Positions 9,927-19,834 of a stretch of 64,000 bases of DNA are shown here, in pieces. The stretch is from assembly GCA_021414085.1 (NCBI GenBank), contig JAIOPC010000002.1, positions 186,001 through 250,000 on the forward strand. Reading direction: 5' to 3'. Each line of letters opens with the position of its first letter. Position 1 is the stretch's first letter. A model generated the notes under the pieces. It saw only the letters and a program-made list of their open reading frames with translations, had not been told where the DNA came from and made no database searches. A program made the position numbers and the translations under genes. The DNA comes from Actinomycetes bacterium (GTDB lineage Bacteria; Actinomycetota; Acidimicrobiia; Acidimicrobiales; Ilumatobacteraceae).

Positions 9927-10972
9927 CCGGTAGCGCAGGCGTTGAAACAATCGACAGAAGCAATGCGCCCGCCCGCGCCTTTCCCGGTGCGCGCACCGTC
10001 GCCATCGTCGTCGCCGCACTCGGCGCTGAGGCTGGCGCTTCCATGCTCAGTCAGCTATCGGCTGCCGAAGCGGAGGCGGTTGTGCGTGAGGTCAAGGACA
10101 TGCCTGCGATGCCTCTTGCCCAGGTTCGTGAGGTCATGGTGCGCCTGCGCGACGAGGCGGCGGCCCAGTCGCATGCCATCGCCGGCGGTCTCGACAAGGC
10201 ACGCGAGTTGCTGCGACGCAGTCACGGCGCAGGCGCAGAGGCAATGCTCGAGCGGATAGTCGCCTCGTCGGCGGCCCTGCCGTTTGAGTTCTTGCGCGGC
10301 CGTCCTCCCGAGCACATCGTGAGTTACCTCTCCGCCGAGCATCCGCAGGTGATCGCGCTCGTGCTCGCGCACTTGCCGCTCGGCACGGCAGCGAAAGTGA
10401 TGGAAGGACTACCGACCGACCTGCGCGCTCTCGTTGCAGCGCGGTACGCGAACCTCGAGTCGACCGACCCAGAGGTTGTCGCCGACGTTGAGCGATCAAT
10501 GCTGCGCCGAGTCGGCGCCGGTGAGTCCTCAGCGGCACCCGCCCGTGGCGGCATCAAGCCACTCGCGGAGCTGTTGAACAACGTCGCCCGCGAAACCGAG
10601 AACGATGTGCTGGGCAGTCTGGAGCGACTGGACCCGGAGCTTGCCATCGCTGTTCGCGATCTGATGTTTGTCTTCGAAGACATCACACAGATCGACGATC
10701 GCGGTCTGCAGGAAGTCCTGCGCGCCGCCGACGCTCGCACGATCGCACTCGCGTTGAAGGACGCTGCCGCGCCACTGCGCGAGAAGGTCGAACGCAACCT
10801 TTCGCAACGTGCGGCTGAGGACGTCAACGAGTCCGCCTCGACGCTCGGCATGGTGCGCCGCTCTGACGTAGAAACCGCGCAGAAGCAGATCGTGGCTGGC
10901 GCGCGCAAGCTCGAACAGGAAGGCCGCATCGTGCTCGTACGCGGAGGCGGCGACGGCGGAGACTTCGTCTGA
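9923..10972 (+). CDS. fliG: Flagellar motor switch protein FliG
   Basis: EHPQVIALVLAHLPLGTAAKVMEGLP; MFVFEDITQIDDRGLQEVLR; GTG start overlapping fliF. Confidence 0.95.
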   Translation: MTGSAGVETIDRSNAPARAFPGARTVAIVVAALGAEAGASMLSQLSAAEAEAVVREVKDMPAMPLAQVREVMVRLRDEAAAQSHAIAGGLDKARELLRRSHGAGAEAMLERIVASSAALPFEFLRGRPPEHIVSYLSAEHPQVIALVLAHLPLGTAAKVMEGLPTDLRALVAARYANLESTDPEVVADVERSMLRRVGAGESSAAPARGGIKPLAELLNNVARETENDVLGSLERLDPELAIAVRDLMFVFEDITQIDDRGLQEVLRAADARTIALALKDAAAPLREKVERNLSQRAAEDVNESASTLGMVRRSDVETAQKQIVAGARKLEQEGRIVLVRGGGDGGDFV

Positions 10973-11544
10973 TGACGCGCATCTTGCAGCGCCCGTCCCT
11001 CAACGCAAACGCCGTTGCCTTGCGCGCTCCGCCGTCCTGGGATCCGATCGCGCTGTCCGCCTACGAGCAGGGTTACAGCGAAGGTGCCGGAACGATGCTC
11101 GAGAAGGGGCGGCGCGACTTACACCGCTTCGAGACCGAGATCATCGACGCGACGCAGCGCTGTCTCCACGCGGTTGAGACGGCGCGACAATTGATGGCCA
11201 GGCGCACCCTGGATATCGCCGAGCTCTTTGTAACGACGGCCTTGCGCGACATTCCGGAAGCAGGCACCGCCGGCATGCTCGTTCGACTTGGCGAAGTGTT
11301 GCGCGCGTTCGAGCCGGGACCAATCGAGTTGTCGGTAGCGACCGATCTGGTCGGCGAGCTGGAAGCAATCATGGCGACGCGTAACGACTACGCCGACCGA
11401 GTCAAGGTTGTCGACGATCCAACGCTGAAGCCCGGTGAGTTTCGGCTGCACAGCGAATGGGCGGACGCAGACGGCACGTTCGAGCGCTACATCTCAGCCG
11501 CACGTGCGGCGCTGGAAGCACACCCGGCAGACGAGTCTCGATGA
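10972..11544 (+). CDS. fliH: Flagellar assembly protein FliH-like
   Basis: Position fliG-fliH-fliI; DRVKVVDDPTLKPGEFRLHSEWADADGTFE is FliH C-terminal-like. Confidence 0.8.
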   Translation: MTRILQRPSLNANAVALRAPPSWDPIALSAYEQGYSEGAGTMLEKGRRDLHRFETEIIDATQRCLHAVETARQLMARRTLDIAELFVTTALRDIPEAGTAGMLVRLGEVLRAFEPGPIELSVATDLVGELEAIMATRNDYADRVKVVDDPTLKPGEFRLHSEWADADGTFERYISAARAALEAHPADESR

Positions 11545-12995
11545 CGACCGATAACACGCGTAAACCCGTGACGCGCCCAGGATTGGCCAAGTGGCCACCG
11601 CCGACTCGTCGACCCGTCGCGGCGGCTGCCGAGCCGGGTAGCTTCACCGGCCCCGTACTCGGTGACGGATCGCGACTCAATGATGAAGCGGCCGGAATTG
11701 CAATCGCCCTACCCGCGGCGGCGACTGTCACCGTGATCCGCGGCATGGAAGTTGGTGTGCGCGGACTGCGCCTGCAGGTCGGTACGACAATGCACGTAGA
11801 CGCGGCGGCGGGTTGCGTCGACGCCGAGGTCGTCGCCGCTGCCGACGGCGAGACTCGCCTGGCCTTGTTGGGAGAACCAGCGGGCATCAGCAGCGGCACG
11901 CGCGCACGCCCGACGCTGGGTAGTGGGCAGCCCTTGGGCGCCGGGCTGTTCGGCAGAGTGATCGATGCGCTGGGTCGCCCGATTGACGGGCTGGGATCGA
12001 TCTCTGCCAAGCGGGGACCCATCGATGGCGAGGTGCCACCCGCGTTGCGGCGACGTCGCATCACTGAGGCGATGCCCGTCGGCGTGCGCGTGATTGACGC
12101 CTTCACCACGCTTGCTCGCGGCCAACGGATGGGCCTGTTCTCGGGTTCCGGTGTCGGCAAGTCGACGCTATTGGGGATGATGGCGCGCGGAGCCGATGCC
12201 GACTGCGTCGTCATTTGTCTGGTCGGTGAACGCGGTCGTGAAGTACGCGAGTTCCTAGAGGACGATCTGGGGCCGGAGGCGGCCGCTCGGGCTGTGGTTG
12301 TCGTGGCAACCTCGGACCAGCCCGCGCTCGTGCGCGTGAGGGCACTGCACTATGCGACAGCGATTGCCGAGCACCTCGCCGATGAAGGACGCGACGTGCT
12401 CTTTCTCTGTGACTCGGTCACGCGTTTCGCCCTTGCGCAACGCGAGGTTGGCCTAGCCGCCGGCGAGCCCCCGACGGCGCGCGGTTTCACGCCTTCCGTG
12501 TTCGCCGCACTTCCGAAGTTGCTCGAAAGAACCGGGCCGCGCGAACACGGCACTGTCACTGCCATCTACACGGTGCTCGTCGAGGGCGACGACCACAACG
12601 ACCCGATCGCCGACACGGTTCGCGGCATTCTCGACGGTCACATCGTGCTCGATCGTCGCCTCGCTCACGCCGGGCGCTATCCGGCAGTTGATCCGCTGTT
12701 GTCCATCTCGCGACTGGCGAGCAAGGTTCTGGCTCCAGAGATGGTCGCGATCGCTGATCAAGCGCGGCGAGCGTTGGCCGCGGCCGAGGCAGTGCGCGAC
12801 CTCGTTGAAGTTGGCGCATACCAGCCAGGCAGCAACCCCGATGCCGATTACGGACTGGCCGTCCAGCCTGGAATTGTCGCGCTGTGTCGGCAACAGACGA
12901 ACGACGTCACACCTATCGCTGACACTTTCGCGGCCTTGGTTGATGTGCTCAACGTTGGTAGCACGGCCTTCGCCGGAGTCGCGGGAGCGACATGA
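11541..12995 (+). CDS. fliI: Flagellum-specific ATPase FliI
   Basis: Walker A GLFSGSGVGKSTLLG; CLVGERGREVREF; LFLCDSVTRFALAQREVGLAAGEPPTARGFTPSVFAALPKLLERTG. Confidence 0.97.
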   Translation: MTTDNTRKPVTRPGLAKWPPPTRRPVAAAAEPGSFTGPVLGDGSRLNDEAAGIAIALPAAATVTVIRGMEVGVRGLRLQVGTTMHVDAAAGCVDAEVVAAADGETRLALLGEPAGISSGTRARPTLGSGQPLGAGLFGRVIDALGRPIDGLGSISAKRGPIDGEVPPALRRRRITEAMPVGVRVIDAFTTLARGQRMGLFSGSGVGKSTLLGMMARGADADCVVICLVGERGREVREFLEDDLGPEAAARAVVVVATSDQPALVRVRALHYATAIAEHLADEGRDVLFLCDSVTRFALAQREVGLAAGEPPTARGFTPSVFAALPKLLERTGPREHGTVTAIYTVLVEGDDHNDPIADTVRGILDGHIVLDRRLAHAGRYPAVDPLLSISRLASKVLAPEMVAIADQARRALAAAEAVRDLVEVGAYQPGSNPDADYGLAVQPGIVALCRQQTNDVTPIADTFAALVDVLNVGSTAFAGVAGAT

Positions 12996-13411
12996 GCAAG
13001 CATCGTGGCGAAGTGGTGGTGCGAGTGCGCGGGATCAAAGAAGCGATCGCCGCGGTCGCAGCTGCCGCGGCGCAAACGAACGCCGACGCGGCAACAACCG
13101 CCGCCGAGAACGCCCGCGCACGTGCGTCGGCGCATCCACTGGTGCAGCGCAACGGTCCGCACCGTGCCGACGAGTTGATGACTGCCGTCGGTGTGGCGAC
13201 TGCACTACGGGAAACGATGTTGGCGACGCAGCGGCGGGCAGAGCTCACCGATCTTGCCCTGGCCGACGCACGCGACGAGGTGTCGTCGGCGACTGCTTTG
13301 CGCAAAGCAGCGGAACGGCTAGTCGCACGTCGCATCGCAGCCGTCGACTACGAGCAGCGGCGGCGAACGCAACGTGTCCTCGACGAGAGCGCATCGCGGC
13401 GGACCTCATGA
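12992..13411 (+). CDS. fliJ: FliJ-like protein
   Basis: Short helical protein overlapping fliI, fliJ position. Confidence 0.65.
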   Translation: MSKHRGEVVVRVRGIKEAIAAVAAAAAQTNADAATTAAENARARASAHPLVQRNGPHRADELMTAVGVATALRETMLATQRRAELTDLALADARDEVSSATALRKAAERLVARRIAAVDYEQRRRTQRVLDESASRRTS

Positions 13412-14613
13412 AAACCTTGCGCGAGCCCTTGAACGGCGACGGAAGCGGCCGAACAACGCAACCGCACGGAGCATCAGATCGAACTGCCATGGATGGTGGA
13501 CTTCGGCCAGCCGACAGCGATGTCGGTTCCTATCGTGGCGGTAACTTCGTGCTCACTCCGATTGCAACTGGGATCGAGACTCAATCAGCCTCAGCGACCG
13601 GCACCGATGGTGCCGCGCCAACAGGTTTTCAAGAGGGCCTCATTGCGGCCTTCGCCCAGGCTGAACAGCCGACGGCCGAAACTGACGACTCGGCGACAAC
13701 AGATGTGGCCGGGGCCGCGGGCGTGGCCGGTGCAGCCACCGTCGTCTCCGCCTGTGCGTGCTGCTCCGTCGCAACTCCACCCGCAACAACGATCGCGATG
13801 CCGTTCGATCTCGCGCAGGTGGGCAAGCCCAACGAGCCAGCGATCGACGACACGGCGATCGACGACACGGCACTCAACGACACGGCACTCGCGCAGTCAG
13901 GCGACGAGCCCATCGTGAAGCAACCGGTCGCAGCATCGACCAATCAGAACGCTGCCGAACCGAAGTCGGCCGTCTCGCTCGCGCTCGCGCAAGCAGGCAA
14001 CGCCGCCGAAAACCTCGCCAACAGCCCACGCGGCGGTGGTAAGTCCGATACCGAGAAATCGCCGCTTCGGCCGGTCGGCGTTCCCCGACTTGTCAGCGGA
14101 GACGTCGTTCTCGATCCGTCCACACTTGCCAGCGACAGCGCGCAGGCGAAGGACATCGCGGCGCCAGCGCCGGCAGCCGCGCCGACGCGCAGCCTGGGAA
14201 TGGTCGCGGTCGACCGTGTGCAGGTCGCCCGTGCCCAGGCGCCGTCGCGAGAGGTGCAGCGCCTGGCCATCGATCTCGATGACGCTCGTGTTGCACTGCG
14301 TTTCCACGGCGACCAGGTCAAGGTCAACGTGGTCAGCGACCCATCGGGTTCGCTCGATCCGGTTTGGTCGCGGCAGGTGGAACGGTCACTGATCAGCGCG
14401 GCCCGAGCGGCCGACGAATCGACATCCGCCTTTTCGCAGGACCCCCGCGAACGTGCCGCAAGTGGGAGCCGCGATCACGGGTCGCCCACTCACCAACCTC
14501 ACCAAGGCGACGACAATGCGCGCGACCGCGCGGACTACGAGCGTGACTCCGCATACAAGAACGCATTTGGGTACCAGCTTCACACCCACCTCGGCCATCG
14601 GTTGGCGATCTGA
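13408..14613 (+). CDS. fliK: Flagellar hook-length control protein FliK-like
   Basis: Disordered Ala/Thr-rich N-terminus plus C-terminal LDDARVALRFHGDQVKVNVVSD (Flg_hook-like); between fliJ and flgD. Confidence 0.75.
   Translation: MKTLREPLNGDGSGRTTQPHGASDRTAMDGGLRPADSDVGSYRGGNFVLTPIATGIETQSASATGTDGAAPTGFQEGLIAAFAQAEQPTAETDDSATTDVAGAAGVAGAATVVSACACCSVATPPATTIAMPFDLAQVGKPNEPAIDDTAIDDTALNDTALAQSGDEPIVKQPVAASTNQNAAEPKSAVSLALAQAGNAAENLANSPRGGGKSDTEKSPLRPVGVPRLVSGDVVLDPSTLASDSAQAKDIAAPAPAAAPTRSLGMVAVDRVQVARAQAPSREVQRLAIDLDDARVALRFHGDQVKVNVVSDPSGSLDPVWSRQVERSLISAARAADESTSAFSQDPRERAASGSRDHGSPTHQPHQGDDNARDRADYERDSAYKNAFGYQLHTHLGHRLAI
13840..13884 (+). repeat. 15-bp tandem repeat (about 3 copies) in fliK, encoding A(I/L)(D/N)DT
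   Basis: gcgatcgacgacacg gcgatcgacgacacg gcactcaacgacacg read directly. Confidence 0.9.
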
Positions 14614-15125
14614 TGACCGCGATCAGCAACGTCCAAGGAACGACCGCCGCGGCGACGGCGACCACGCCCGACATCTTTTCGGGCATGGGGTCCGACGCGT
14701 TTCTCAAGCTGCTCGTCGCCCAGCTTCGCTACCAAAACCCGATGAGCCCATCGGATCCAACCGCGATGATGGGTCAGATCGCGCAGTACGCGCAGGTCGA
14801 GGCGCTCACCAAGTTGCAACAGGGGCAAGCGGCCGACCAATCGCTGTCGGAGGCCAGATTGGCCACCGACTTGATCGGCAAGTTCGTCACCGCCAGCGAT
14901 GGCGTCGGCACCGAGTCGGGCAAGGTCGTATCGGCAAGGTTCACCGCTGTCGGCCCGGTGCTGGTGCTTGCCAACGGCACGGAGGTGACGCTCAGCGCGG
15001 TCACCGAGGTCGATCAGCAGAACACCCCATCACCTGCCCCTGCGCCCGCGCCCACACCAACTCCGCCACCGGCGCCAGACCCTGTCCCTGACCCCGTCCC
15101 CGTAACCGACCCAGTCCCCGTCTGA
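14613..15125 (+). CDS. flgD: Flagellar hook assembly protein FlgD with Pro-rich C-terminal tail
   Basis: MGSDAFLKLLVAQLRYQNPMSPSDPTAMMGQIAQYAQVEALTKL. Confidence 0.93.
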   Translation: MTAISNVQGTTAAATATTPDIFSGMGSDAFLKLLVAQLRYQNPMSPSDPTAMMGQIAQYAQVEALTKLQQGQAADQSLSEARLATDLIGKFVTASDGVGTESGKVVSARFTAVGPVLVLANGTEVTLSAVTEVDQQNTPSPAPAPAPTPTPPPAPDPVPDPVPVTDPVPV

Positions 15126-15166
15126 CCTTTCACAAGAACCATCACCCGACATAGGAGTTCAACGTC

Positions 15167-16414
15167 ATGCTTCGTTCGCTTTACGCCTCGATCAGCGGTC
15201 TTCGTAGCCATCAGATGATGATGGACGTCACGGCCAACAACATCGCCAACGTCAACACTCAGGGGTTCAAGGCCGGTCGCGCGCTCTTCGCCGACTCGCT
15301 CTCTCAAACCGTTCGAGGCGGCGGCATTCCTACTGACGCGAATGGCAGCACGAACCCGATGCAGATCGGCCTCGGCAGTCGCATTTCAGCCGTGACCACC
15401 AACTTCAACCAGGGTGCGTTGCAACTCACCGGTCGTGTCACCGACCTCGCCATTCAGGGCAGCGGATTCTTCCTCGTGGAGCGCTCCGGCCAGCAACTGC
15501 TGACGCGCGATGGGGCGTTCAACTGGGATGCCCAAGGACAGCTGGTGACAGCTGGCGGTGCCCGCGTACTCGGGTGGACCACCGATCCGACAACGGGAAC
15601 CGTGAATCCTTCGACGGTGCCCGGCTACATCGCGGTACCGACATCGCTGCTGCCCCCGGCGGCCACCAGCCGAATCGTGATCGGCGGCAACGTGTCCGCA
15701 GGCACCGACATTGGCGACTACGTCGCCAGCTCCGGCACCGCCCACGACAGCATCGGCACCCCGTTCGAGTTGGCCATGAAGCTCACCAAGACCGGCGTTG
15801 GCACGTGGACGGCCTCGATCACGGCAACAGCCCCTGACGGCACGGTCAACGACATCACTCCTGGGCCGGCACCGACAGTCACGTTCGATGCGGTCGGCCA
15901 GCTCACATCACCGGCGACCATTGCCCTCACCGGCGTCACGTTGGGCACCGGCGCCGCGCAGGACATCACGTTCGAACTCGGTGACGCACTGCACTCGTTG
16001 ACGCAGTACGACCAGGTGAGCTCGCTCGACATGCCGGTACGCGATGGATCCGCTGGCGCGGAGTTGAGCTCAGTGAGCTTCGGCACCGACGGCTCGGTGA
16101 ACGCGCAATACACCAACGGCGATTCGCGCATTGTCGGCGTGCTTGCGCTGGCCTCGGTCTCCAACCCCGAGGGCATGCTGAAGGCTGCAGACAACCTGTA
16201 TGAGACGACACTCACGTCGGGCAACCCGACGTTCGGGCTCGCCGGCACCGAGCAGTTCGGGACGGTCGCACCTGGTGCGTTGGAAGGCTCGAACGTCGAT
16301 CTCGCTACAGAGTTCACCAACCTGGTGCTCGCCCAGCGTGGCTTCCAAGCCAACACGCGCGTGATCACTACATCCGACGAAATGCTCGCCGACCTAGTGA
16401 ACGTGAAGCGATAA
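15167..16414 (+). CDS. flgE: Flagellar hook protein FlgE
   Basis: MLRSLYASISGLRSHQMMMDVTANNIANVNTQGFKAGRALFAD; C-terminal ...EFTNLVLAQRGFQANTRVITTSDEMLADLVNVKR. Confidence 0.95.
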   Translation: MLRSLYASISGLRSHQMMMDVTANNIANVNTQGFKAGRALFADSLSQTVRGGGIPTDANGSTNPMQIGLGSRISAVTTNFNQGALQLTGRVTDLAIQGSGFFLVERSGQQLLTRDGAFNWDAQGQLVTAGGARVLGWTTDPTTGTVNPSTVPGYIAVPTSLLPPAATSRIVIGGNVSAGTDIGDYVASSGTAHDSIGTPFELAMKLTKTGVGTWTASITATAPDGTVNDITPGPAPTVTFDAVGQLTSPATIALTGVTLGTGAAQDITFELGDALHSLTQYDQVSSLDMPVRDGSAGAELSSVSFGTDGSVNAQYTNGDSRIVGVLALASVSNPEGMLKAADNLYETTLTSGNPTFGLAGTEQFGTVAPGALEGSNVDLATEFTNLVLAQRGFQANTRVITTSDEMLADLVNVKR

Positions 16415-16516
16415 ATGTGAGGTGTTGAGCACTCCCTCTGCTGCTGGGCCTTGAACGAGGAGGTCACGGGCCGATCTGCGTTTGTGCACGTCGGACCACA
16501 CTGAGAAGGACCTCAC

Positions 16517-16777
16517 ATGATCTGTCTACATCGACTTCGCGGCGACGAGCTGTGGATCAACCCAGACCTAATTGTCTTTGCTGAACAAACAGCCCACGAC
16601 ACCGTTATCACGCTCGCCGACGACAACCGCGTCAGCGTGTGCGAACCCGTTGAACAAATCGCCTCAGCGGTGATGCAGTTTCGCGCATGCGTGTTAGCTG
16701 CTGCCGAGAACCTGGCAACGGTGTTCACACATTCGGAACGCTCCGTGACGAGCAACCAGCGCGTCGGGGGTGCATGA
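16517..16777 (+). CDS. flbD: FlbD family protein
   Basis: MICLHRLRGDELWINPDLIVFAEQTAHDTVITLADDNRVSVCEPVEQI; upstream of motA. Confidence 0.85.
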   Translation: MICLHRLRGDELWINPDLIVFAEQTAHDTVITLADDNRVSVCEPVEQIASAVMQFRACVLAAAENLATVFTHSERSVTSNQRVGGA

Positions 16778-16780
16778 GTA

Positions 16781-17545
16781 ATGCTGCTCCCAATCGGAAT
16801 GTTTCTGGCGTTCGCCTTCATGATGGTCAGCAACATCATGGAAGGCGGCGACCCGATGGCGTTGTTCGCCATCCCATCGATCGTCCTCGTCTTTGGCGGC
16901 ACACTTGCCGCTTCCGCGACGGCCTTCACCTTCGGTGAAGTCATGCGGATGCCCAAGATGGCGATTAAGGGTTTTGCAAAGCCTGCTCAACTCGACGGAA
17001 CGATCTCCAAGCTCTGCGAGCTCGCCGAAGTCGCCCGCAAGGAAGGTGCACTCGCACTTGAAAGCAAGATCTCCGAAGTCGACGATCCGTTCCTGCAGCA
17101 CGGGTTGACGCTGCTGGTCGACGGCGCCGACGAACACCGCATCCAAGACGAAATGGATGCTGCGCTCGCCGCGACCACCGATCGCCATATGCGCAACATC
17201 TCGATCTGGACGAAGGCGGCTGGCTACGCACCGATCTTCGGCTTGATGGGTACCACGATGGGCCTGATCAGCATGCTCGGTCACCTCGATCAACCAGACG
17301 AGATCGGGCACAGCCTTGCGATCGCAATGACCGCGACGCTGTACGGCCTGGTGTCGTCGAACGTTCTGTTTACGCCCATCGCCGACAAGCTCACGCGGCT
17401 ACACGAAAGCGAAGTGCTCACCAAGGAGATGATGATCGACGGTGTGTGTTCCATCTTGCACGGCTTCTCCAGTCGAGCCATGACGGAACGCCTTGAGATC
17501 TGGTTGCTTCCTGCCGCTCGTGGCAAGTCGGAGAAGGCGGCATGA
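16781..17545 (+). CDS. motA: Flagellar motor stator protein MotA
   Basis: GYAPIFGLMGTTMGLISMLGHLDQPDEIGHSLAIAMTATLYGLVSSNVLFTPIADKL. Confidence 0.95.
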   Translation: MLLPIGMFLAFAFMMVSNIMEGGDPMALFAIPSIVLVFGGTLAASATAFTFGEVMRMPKMAIKGFAKPAQLDGTISKLCELAEVARKEGALALESKISEVDDPFLQHGLTLLVDGADEHRIQDEMDAALAATTDRHMRNISIWTKAAGYAPIFGLMGTTMGLISMLGHLDQPDEIGHSLAIAMTATLYGLVSSNVLFTPIADKLTRLHESEVLTKEMMIDGVCSILHGFSSRAMTERLEIWLLPAARGKSEKAA

Positions 17546-18441
17546 GCCGTTCGCGCCGTCGCCGCGGTGGCGGCGGCCACGGCGGTGGTGGAGGTGGCGG
17601 TGGCGGCGGTCACGGTGGCGGCGACGCGCGCTGGCTAGTGACCTACGCCGACCTGCTGACGCTGCTGATGGTCTTGTTCCTCGTGCTGTGGGTGATCTCG
17701 ACCATCGACCTGGCGAAGTTTGAGCAGTTCAAGGACGGCCTCGGTGATTTCGGTAACCCGGCGGCGGCGGAAACGTCACCAGACGCTGCGCCGGGCGGGC
17801 CGTCGGAAATCGGCCTGGAAACCCAAGGCGGTCCTGCAACCTCGACCACCACGACAACAACAACGACCACGATTCCGGGCGCGCCGACCACCACCTCTCC
17901 CCCTGGCGACGGAGCAGGCACGACAGGCGAGGGTGCCGTTCTCGATGCCGCTCAATTGGAAGCCTTGCAAGGCGACCTGCAGGCGACAATCGAAGCGGCA
18001 GGTTTCGGCGACGTCGTGACAGTCGATCTGCAACAGCGCGGGCTGGTCATTTCGGTGAGAACCGACGATGTCTTGTTTGCTGCCGGAGCGGGATACCTGG
18101 AGCCAGCAGCGACGCGCATCGTCGATGTTGTAGCGGTGGAACTCGGGCTGATTGGCAACCCGATCATCGTTGAGGGCTACACCGACAAGCGTCCGCTCAA
18201 TGCCGGCAACTACGACAACTGGGACCTATCAGTCGACCGCGCTGTCTCGGTCGTAAAGATGTTGCGCGATCAGTACGGAATTGCTCCCTCACGATTGGCT
18301 GCGACGGGATACGGAGATCAACACCCGGTCGCGACCGGCGACGACGAAGCCTCGTACACGCGCAACCGGCGGGTACAGATTGTGATCGTGGCCGGGCCGC
18401 TCGCGGATGCCGAGCAACCGGCGGTAACCGTCGCCCCGTAA
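17542..18441 (+). CDS. motB: Flagellar motor stator protein MotB (Gly/His-rich N-terminus, OmpA-like C-terminus)
   Basis: DARWLVTYADLLTLLMVLFLVLWVISTID; IIVEGYTDKRPLNAGNYDNWDLSVDRAVSVVKML. Confidence 0.95.
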   Translation: MSRSRRRRGGGGHGGGGGGGGGGHGGGDARWLVTYADLLTLLMVLFLVLWVISTIDLAKFEQFKDGLGDFGNPAAAETSPDAAPGGPSEIGLETQGGPATSTTTTTTTTTIPGAPTTTSPPGDGAGTTGEGAVLDAAQLEALQGDLQATIEAAGFGDVVTVDLQQRGLVISVRTDDVLFAAGAGYLEPAATRIVDVVAVELGLIGNPIIVEGYTDKRPLNAGNYDNWDLSVDRAVSVVKMLRDQYGIAPSRLAATGYGDQHPVATGDDEASYTRNRRVQIVIVAGPLADAEQPAVTVAP

Positions 18442-18504
18442 CGCGGCAAGCGCCTTTCGGCGAGATCGGGGCCGGTCACGGGGTCCAGCCCACACGATCT
18501 CGGC

Positions 18505-19572
18505 ATGGTCGCGATTCACGAGCAGCATCGGCAGTGGGAAGAGTTTGATCTTGGTCGCCCGAAAAAGCTGACCCGAGAAGAACTACGTCCGCTTGATGGT
18601 TTCCATGAAGCGTTCGCCGGCCAACTGAGTAGCGGCATCGGTCGCGTCGCTCGATCGGTCGCCACCGTCGAACTGGCGTGCACAGCGCAGCTGACGTGGG
18701 AGGAATACCTCCGCACGCTCCCGGCCGTCACCGCACTCATCACCGTGACTGCGCCGCCACTTCCTGGCCAACTTCTGATCGAGATGGACACCCCATTGTC
18801 GTTGGCTCTCGCCAGCCGTCTGCTGGGTGGCCGCGGAACTGTTGAGCCGCCGCGTCGACCAAGCGACATGGAAGTGCCCGCGCTGCGACGTATCTCAGCC
18901 GTCGTCGTCGACGCACTCGACAAGACGCTCAACCAAGCGCTCGGTGCCAACGCAACGATGGAATCGCTGGTGCTCGGCCCGCATCTGCTGGCCACCGCTG
19001 CGCCGTCGCAAATGGCACTTGTGCTCACCTACTCGCTATCAGTGCCGCCGCTGGGCATCAACGGCGACGTAAACGTCGTGATGTCATTGACGACGGTGTC
19101 ACCGATGCTCGACAAACTGCAGTCGCAAGTCGCTGAGCAACGCGGGCCCGATCTCGATCCGTGGGCGATGAACAGCGTTGCCCAGCAGGTGCCGCTTGAA
19201 TTGCAGGCCACTCTCAAGCCAACGCGGATGTTGGCAAGCAGCGTCGCTGCGTTGGTGCCAGGCGATGTCATCGTGCTCGATCATCGTGCCGGAGAATCGG
19301 CGACCGTGAGCGTCGGTTCCGTTGAGGTTCTGCGCGGGCACCTTGGTCGTCGCGGCGCGAGGCTCGCTATTGCGGTGTCGACCCACGCGTTTGACACGCC
19401 AGCTGCCCCACGGCAGCTGCAGGGTCCGACCGGGCCTGCCGGGCCACACGCGGCCTTCGGCCCACATGGATACTCCCAGGTGGCACACGAGGTAGCCACC
19501 GCCGATTCCGAGAGGCAGCACGATGCTCGAGACGCCCACGCCAGCGCCAGCTCAATTCACAGCGTTCGGTGA
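18505..19572 (+). CDS. fliM: Flagellar motor switch protein FliM
   Basis: Position before fliN; LDGFHEAFAGQLSSGIGRVARSVATVEL...; C-terminal surface-of-antigens-like region. Confidence 0.9.
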   Translation: MVAIHEQHRQWEEFDLGRPKKLTREELRPLDGFHEAFAGQLSSGIGRVARSVATVELACTAQLTWEEYLRTLPAVTALITVTAPPLPGQLLIEMDTPLSLALASRLLGGRGTVEPPRRPSDMEVPALRRISAVVVDALDKTLNQALGANATMESLVLGPHLLATAAPSQMALVLTYSLSVPPLGINGDVNVVMSLTTVSPMLDKLQSQVAEQRGPDLDPWAMNSVAQQVPLELQATLKPTRMLASSVAALVPGDVIVLDHRAGESATVSVGSVEVLRGHLGRRGARLAIAVSTHAFDTPAAPRQLQGPTGPAGPHAAFGPHGYSQVAHEVATADSERQHDARDAHASASSIHSVR

Positions 19573-19834
19573 CGGCACACCGCCGGCACCGACGGCGAGC
19601 CTCGACGTAATCGCCGGCGTCCAGCTGGAGATCGTGGTTGCGCTCGGCCGTACGCGCATGACGGTGCAACAACTTCTGCAACTGCGCACTGGTTCGGTCA
19701 TTGAGATCGGCCAGGCCGGTGGCCTCGTCGAGGTGCAAGCAAACGGATCGCTCGTCGCGAGCGGCGAGATCGTGGTCGTCGGTGACGACCTCGGCGTGCG
19801 TATCGTCGACATTCCACAGCTGCGACCGTCATGA
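19523..19834 (+). CDS. fliN: Flagellar motor switch protein FliN
   Basis: LEIVVALGRTRMTVQQLLQLRTGSVIEIGQAGGLVEVQANGSLVASGEIVVVGDDLGVRIVDI. Confidence 0.93.
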   Translation: MLETPTPAPAQFTAFGDGTPPAPTASLDVIAGVQLEIVVALGRTRMTVQQLLQLRTGSVIEIGQAGGLVEVQANGSLVASGEIVVVGDDLGVRIVDIPQLRPS

